Source: Victivallaceae bacterium
Lineage (GTDB): Bacteria > Verrucomicrobiota > Lentisphaeria > Victivallales > Victivallaceae
NCBI GenBank assembly: GCA_028717165.1
Contig: JAQUOK010000089.1
Location: 1 to 8,701 of the forward strand
Length of the DNA stretch: 8,701 nucleotides
Direction of reading: 5' to 3'
Part shown: positions 5,850 to 8,701 of the stretch, in pieces
Layout: each line of letters starts with the position of its first letter
Numbering within the stretch: the first letter of the stretch is position 1
Notes under the pieces: model-generated
What the model was told of the DNA's origin: nothing
Seen by the model: only the letters and a program-made list of their open reading frames with translations
The model's database searches: none
Program-made: the position numbers and the translations under genes

Positions 5850-7240
5850 ACGCATTCCTTCCTGTACGCCTCGTCCGGGCCGTCCGTCCTGAATTCATAG
5901 ATCTTCGGTTTTATCCTGTTTTCATCGATATAATGCAGCAGCGGAGTAAAAATATCCCAGGCCGCTTCCAGTTCATCGCTGCGGATAAACAACGCCTTCT
6001 CGCCGTTGATAACGTCCAGAAGCAGGCTTTCATAAGCCTCCGGGATAACCGTGCCGGCAAACGCCGATTTATAACTAAGATCCAGTTCCTTAGGCTGAAA
6101 ACGCATTTTCAGGCCGGGAACTTTGCTGACTATATTGAAATGGATGCCTTCGTCCGGCTGAATGCGGATGATCAGTTCGTTGGCGGGCGGACATTCGGCA
6201 ACGTCGCAGAAAATATTGCTTTCAGGAGTACGGAAAACAATGCGTATTTCGCTTTTCCGGCAGCTAAGGCCCTTCCCTGCCCGGATATTGAAAGGAACGT
6301 CCCGCCATTCGTCATTCGCAATCCGCAGGCGGAGATTGACGAAAGTCGGCGTTACGGAATCCGGCGCCACCTGCGGTTCCCTGGCATACCCCGAATACTG
6401 TCCCAATATGAGATCATCGATACGGACCGTTTCAATATCGCGCAGGACTTTGAGCTTGCAGTCGCGAACGGCGTCGGCTTTCAGGGATTCCGGCTCATCC
6501 ATCGTAATGAGCGTTACCAACTGGAGCAAATGATTCTGAACCACGTCCCGGATTATGCCGTAACGGTCGAAATAACCGCCGCGTCCCTCAATGCCGATAT
6601 TTTCCTGCCAGTCTATTCTGACACACCTTATATACCGCGCGTTCCACAGCGGTTTGAATATCTGGTTGGCGAAACGCAGCACCATGATGTTCTGCACCAT
6701 CTCCTTGCCCAGATAATGGTCGATCCGGTAAATCTGTTTTTCCGGAAATTCTTTCAGCAGTTCCCGGTTAAGCGCGTCGGAAGATTCCCGGTCCCGGCCG
6801 AACGGTTTTTCAACAACCACCCGAATCCATGCCCGGCCGTTGTTTTTCAACATTCCGGAGCTTCCGATACTCCCGGTAACTTCAGGGAAAACCGCCGGCG
6901 GCAAAGCCAGGTAAAATACCCGGTCGGCATCAGCATTCAACTCAGACGCAAGCGCCCGGAAAGCTTCCGGCGAATTATAATCGCCGCTGTAATATTTACA
7001 GCGCGCAAGGAATTTTTCAATAAAATCACCGCAGGAATGTTCCGGAGTGTAACGGCAGGTAAGGTTGCGCATTATCCGTTCCCTGAACCCGTCCTGCGTC
7101 AGTTCGCTGCGGGCAAAACCGAAAAAACGCACCTCATCCGGCAGCAGCCCCTGGGAAAACAAGGCAAACAATGCCGGAAATATCTTTGCTCCCGCCAGAT
7201 TGCCGGAAGCCCCCAGGACAATTATATCGAGCTTATTCAT
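5834..7240 (-). CDS. zwf: Glucose-6-phosphate 1-dehydrogenase
   Basis: A 468-residue protein, slightly shorter than the usual 480-515. It oxidises glucose 6-phosphate to 6-phosphogluconolactone while reducing NADP+, in the cytoplasm. Seen: an N-terminal Rossmann motif 'GASGNLAGAK' (10-19), 'FARSEL' with R44, which is where NADP-binding enzymes place an arginine, 'EKPFG' at 144-148, the active-site 'RIDHYLGK' at 172-179 (D174, H175, K179) and 'GRGGYFDRYGIIRD' followed by H237, the likely catalytic base. Odd point: the Rossmann motif has Asn14 where the family almost always has Asp (GDLA), and Gly-Ala where Lys/Arg-Arg is usual, though Lys19 is kept. A GGGAGG site sits 7 bases before the ATG. 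The start overlaps the upstream oxidoreductase by 8 bases and the end overlaps pgl. The three genes form a coupled unit that generates NADPH. Confidence 0.96.
   Translation of the reverse strand: MNKLDIIVLGASGNLAGAKIFPALFALFSQGLLPDEVRFFGFARSELTQDGFRERIMRNLTCRYTPEHSCGDFIEKFLARCKYYSGDYNSPEAFRALASELNADADRVFYLALPPAVFPEVTGSIGSSGMLKNNGRAWIRVVVEKPFGRDRESSDALNRELLKEFPEKQIYRIDHYLGKEMVQNIMVLRFANQIFKPLWNARYIRCVRIDWQENIGIEGRGGYFDRYGIIRDVVQNHLLQLVTLITMDEPESLKADAVRDCKLKVLRDIETVRIDDLILGQYSGYAREPQVAPDSVTPTFVNLRLRIANDEWRDVPFNIRAGKGLSCRKSEIRIVFRTPESNIFCDVAECPPANELIIRIQPDEGIHFNIVSKVPGLKMRFQPKELDLSYKSAFAGTVIPEAYESLLLDVINGEKALFIRSDELEAAWDIFTPLLHYIDENRIKPKIYEFRTDGPDEAYRKECVWENR
5856..5863 (-). promoter_or_regulatory. 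Shine-Dalgarno deciding the pgl start
   Basis: AGGAAGGA on the minus strand, inside the last codons of zwf. It abuts the ATG at 5855 and stands 6 bases from the ATG at 5849, which supports the shorter Pgl. Confidence 0.6.
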
Positions 7241-8399
7241 GCTTTGCCCTCCCGGACACTAAAAGTTCCTGCTGATATTTCAGGAAATCCTTATTCGTAC
7301 CGACCATTTCCACTCCTGCCAGAACATTACTTTCGTAAATGCAGCTGCGGTAAGTTTTCATATCTTCATGATCAAGGATCTTTTCATCCTTACCGGGACC
7401 GGGTATTTCACCGATGGAGTAAAGCTGAAAATCTTTGTATTTCAAATTTACGGGTACCGGTTCCGGTTCATAAATTTCCATTTTTCCGCCATTGAGGAAT
7501 ACAAGGGCATTATGTCCGGCCGTCTTTCCCTGCGCCAGAGCAGCTTTGACCGAACAGGGATTGCAAACTCCCAATCCGGCAATATCCCCGGCCGCGAATA
7601 TGCCGGGAGCGGAAGTCTGCAAATGTTTATCCACACAGATCCGCCGGCCGGTTTTCAAGCCGGCCGCTTCCGCCATTGAAGTATTGAACCCGACGCCGAC
7701 GGATACGATTGCCAAATCACATAAAATCCCGTTTTTATTTTCCGTATTGACAAGAATACGGTTTCCCTCTTTTCTTTCAAAACAACTGACGCTGTCGTCA
7801 AGAATCAAATCAATATTCCGCTCCCGCAGCTGCGCTTCAATAAACCAGGAAGCCTTTTCGCCGAAATTCTGCGGCATCAGGCGTTTCGCTTTCTCAATGA
7901 CCGTTACTTTCAGATTGCTGTCCCCGGCCCTTAAAGCTGATTCCAAGCCGATAATCCCGCCGCCGACAATCACCAGTTTTTTCCCGGCTCGCAGATGCTC
8001 TCTGATATTGACGGCATCGGGATAGTTCCACAATTGAAAAATGTCCGGCAGTTTACAGTCCCGGCAAAAAGCAGGCATAAGCGGGCCGCCGCCGGTAGCA
8101 ATGATCAAAACGTCGAATTTCTCCCGTTTCCCGTCCTTTAAAGTCACTTCAAAATCGGGCGTAAAAACTTTCACTTCCGAGTCAAGCCTGAGATCAATAC
8201 CGTTATCCGCATACCATTCAAGCCCATGCATAAAAATATCGGAGGGGACATCATACCCAAAAGCCAGTTCCGGCAGCCGCGGCCGATAATAAGGCGGAAC
8301 TTTCTCCGCCGAAAACAAGGTAACGCCGACTCCGCATTCAGCCATTACCCGGGCCGCCGCCACTCCCGCAAAACCGGCTCCAATTATTCCAGCTCTCAT
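7233..8399 (-). CDS. NAD(P)H:rubredoxin oxidoreductase-like FAD-dependent enzyme (pyridine nucleotide-disulfide reductase superfamily)
   Basis: A 388-residue flavoprotein with the two-dinucleotide-domain layout. Seen: an FAD-binding 'GAGFAG' at 7-12, 'PPYYRPRLPE' at 35-44, which resembles the 'PYYRPRL' stretch of clostridial NADH:rubredoxin oxidoreductase and the nitrite-reductase-like group, 'ATGGGP' at 101-106, an NAD(P)-binding 'VGGGIIGLES' at 145-154 and the second FAD motif 'IFAAGDIA' near 267-274. There is no redox-active CxxC disulfide, so it is not a thioredoxin or lipoamide reductase. It probably moves electrons from NAD(P)H to rubredoxin or another small carrier. The open frame extends upstream to 8501, but the ATG at 8399 is chosen because the Rossmann fold starts there and AAAAGG lies 7 bases upstream. 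It overlaps zwf by 8 bases and lies in the same gene string as fprA, which needs such an electron supply. The exact acceptor is inferred. Confidence 0.85.
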   Translation of the reverse strand: MRAGIIGAGFAGVAAARVMAECGVGVTLFSAEKVPPYYRPRLPELAFGYDVPSDIFMHGLEWYADNGIDLRLDSEVKVFTPDFEVTLKDGKREKFDVLIIATGGGPLMPAFCRDCKLPDIFQLWNYPDAVNIREHLRAGKKLVIVGGGIIGLESALRAGDSNLKVTVIEKAKRLMPQNFGEKASWFIEAQLRERNIDLILDDSVSCFERKEGNRILVNTENKNGILCDLAIVSVGVGFNTSMAEAAGLKTGRRICVDKHLQTSAPGIFAAGDIAGLGVCNPCSVKAALAQGKTAGHNALVFLNGGKMEIYEPEPVPVNLKYKDFQLYSIGEIPGPGKDEKILDHEDMKTYRSCIYESNVLAGVEMVGTNKDFLKYQQELLVSGRAKHE

Positions 8400-8465
8400 T
8401 CCATAACCTTTTGCAATTAAAATATTTCCACTCACATCTATCGTCGCGCTGTACGTTTCCTGGAG

Positions 8466-8524
8466 GGCGAGTGTCCTCACGAGCCGAAACACGTTTAACA
8501 TTTACGGCTCGACAGAGTCTCGCC
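8466..8524. repeat. Bipartite inverted repeat in the oxidoreductase leader
   Basis: An outer stem, GGCGAG at 8466-8471 with CTCGCC at 8519-8524, encloses an inner stem, CGAGCCG at 8480-8486 with CGGCTCG at 8505-8511. Asymmetric internal loops separate the stems and an AT-rich 18-base loop closes the inner one. It sits about 65-125 bases before the ATG at 8399, so it may be in the 5' leader of the transcript. Read as a single arm, the two sides are near-copies in opposite orientation, which suits a dispersed repeat as well as a regulatory structure. Confidence 0.5.
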
Positions 8525-8602
8525 ACAAATTTCGTATCTCTCGATTTTCTATGGAATCCAACAAGTAATATTTTGACCATTTTGGGCAAAAGTTGTTTTT
8601 GA

Positions 8603-8673
8603 TGTAGTTATAAGCCCCGGCTGTCCCAGCCGTGCTTTCCGCAACTGCGCCCCTTGGGACAGGGGCGGCTACA
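8603..8673. repeat. Palindromic double-hairpin element
   Basis: Outer arms TGTAG (8603-8607) and CTACA (8669-8673) flank two hairpins: CGGCTG at 8618-8623 with CAGCCG at 8627-8632, and CGCCCCT at 8648-8654 with AGGGGCG at 8661-8667. The plan, short outer complementary ends around two GC-rich hairpins, is the same as in the 5077-5166 element, though the sequences differ. No T-run suited to a terminator follows on the minus strand. Confidence 0.55.
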
Positions 8674-8701
8674 CCTTTTCCGATTTTATCAATATTTCTT
8701 T

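Larger units (their letters stand above)
8400..8701. other. Gene-free upstream region of the oxidoreductase-zwf-pgl unit
   Basis: About 300 bases with no supported gene. It holds two palindromic elements (8466-8524 and 8603-8673) separated by an AT-rich stretch at about 8525-8600. The promoter for the downstream minus-strand genes probably lies here, but no pair of promoter hexamers is convincing enough to place. Short open frames on both strands cross the palindromes and show no family resemblance. Confidence 0.5.

Noticed and set aside
5762..7495. 577-residue open frame on the plus strand opposite zwf, pgl and the oxidoreductase
   Set aside because: It lies antisense to three genes with clear family motifs. 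The translation shows no recognisable domain and is rich in Arg, Phe and Pro, as expected of a shadow frame.
8400..8501. N-terminal extension of the oxidoreductase to the ATG at 8501
   Set aside because: The extra 34 residues come before the FAD-binding Rossmann strand that normally begins the protein, they run through a palindrome arm, and the ATG at 8399 has a better-placed ribosome binding site.
8338..8589. 83-residue minus-strand frame upstream of the oxidoreductase
   Set aside because: It overlaps the oxidoreductase start and the palindrome at 8466-8524, has a low-complexity basic composition and no family match.

Overview
All recognisable genes in this window lie on the minus strand, so transcription runs from high to low coordinates. 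The gene content points to a strict or near-strict anaerobe: an FprA-type flavodiiron protein, a class I hybrid cluster protein and a rubredoxin-reductase-like flavoenzyme, with no respiratory genes. The moderate G+C content, the purine-rich Shine-Dalgarno sites and the palindromic repeats in the intergenic gaps would fit a gut or rumen PVC-group bacterium such as Lentisphaerota/Victivallales. That placement is an impression and was not tested.

Layout, in order of transcription. (1) 8701-8400: a gene-free leader with two palindromic elements. (2) 8399-5169: three overlapping genes encoding an NADH:rubredoxin-reductase-like FAD enzyme, glucose-6-phosphate dehydrogenase (zwf) and 6-phosphogluconolactonase (pgl). 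(3) 5168-5053: a gap filled by a REP-like pair of GC-rich hairpins. (4) 5052-1879: fprA, a small TM1266-like ACT-fold protein and hcp, tightly packed. (5) 1878-1414: a 465-base gap holding an inverted array of degenerate 9-base repeats and a 222-bp MITE-like element with terminal inverted repeats and several internal hairpins. (6) 1413-1: an M55 (DppA-like) D-aminopeptidase followed 16 bases later by a CapA-family protein that runs off the window.

How the genes may work together (inference). Zwf and Pgl are the oxidative pentose phosphate entry steps and produce NADPH. The FAD enzyme resembles oxidoreductases that pass NAD(P)H electrons to rubredoxin. Rubredoxin is the usual donor to FprA, which reduces O2 to water or NO to N2O, and Hcp is an NO reductase and nitrosative-stress protein. 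The region therefore reads as one route from sugar phosphate to O2/NO detoxification, but no rubredoxin gene is present in the window. The M55/CapA pair looks like a separate unit concerned with D-amino-acid peptides or the cell envelope.

No tRNA, rRNA, CRISPR array, transposase gene or prophage gene was seen. The most unusual content is the set of structurally distinct palindromic elements that fill the three sizeable gaps.
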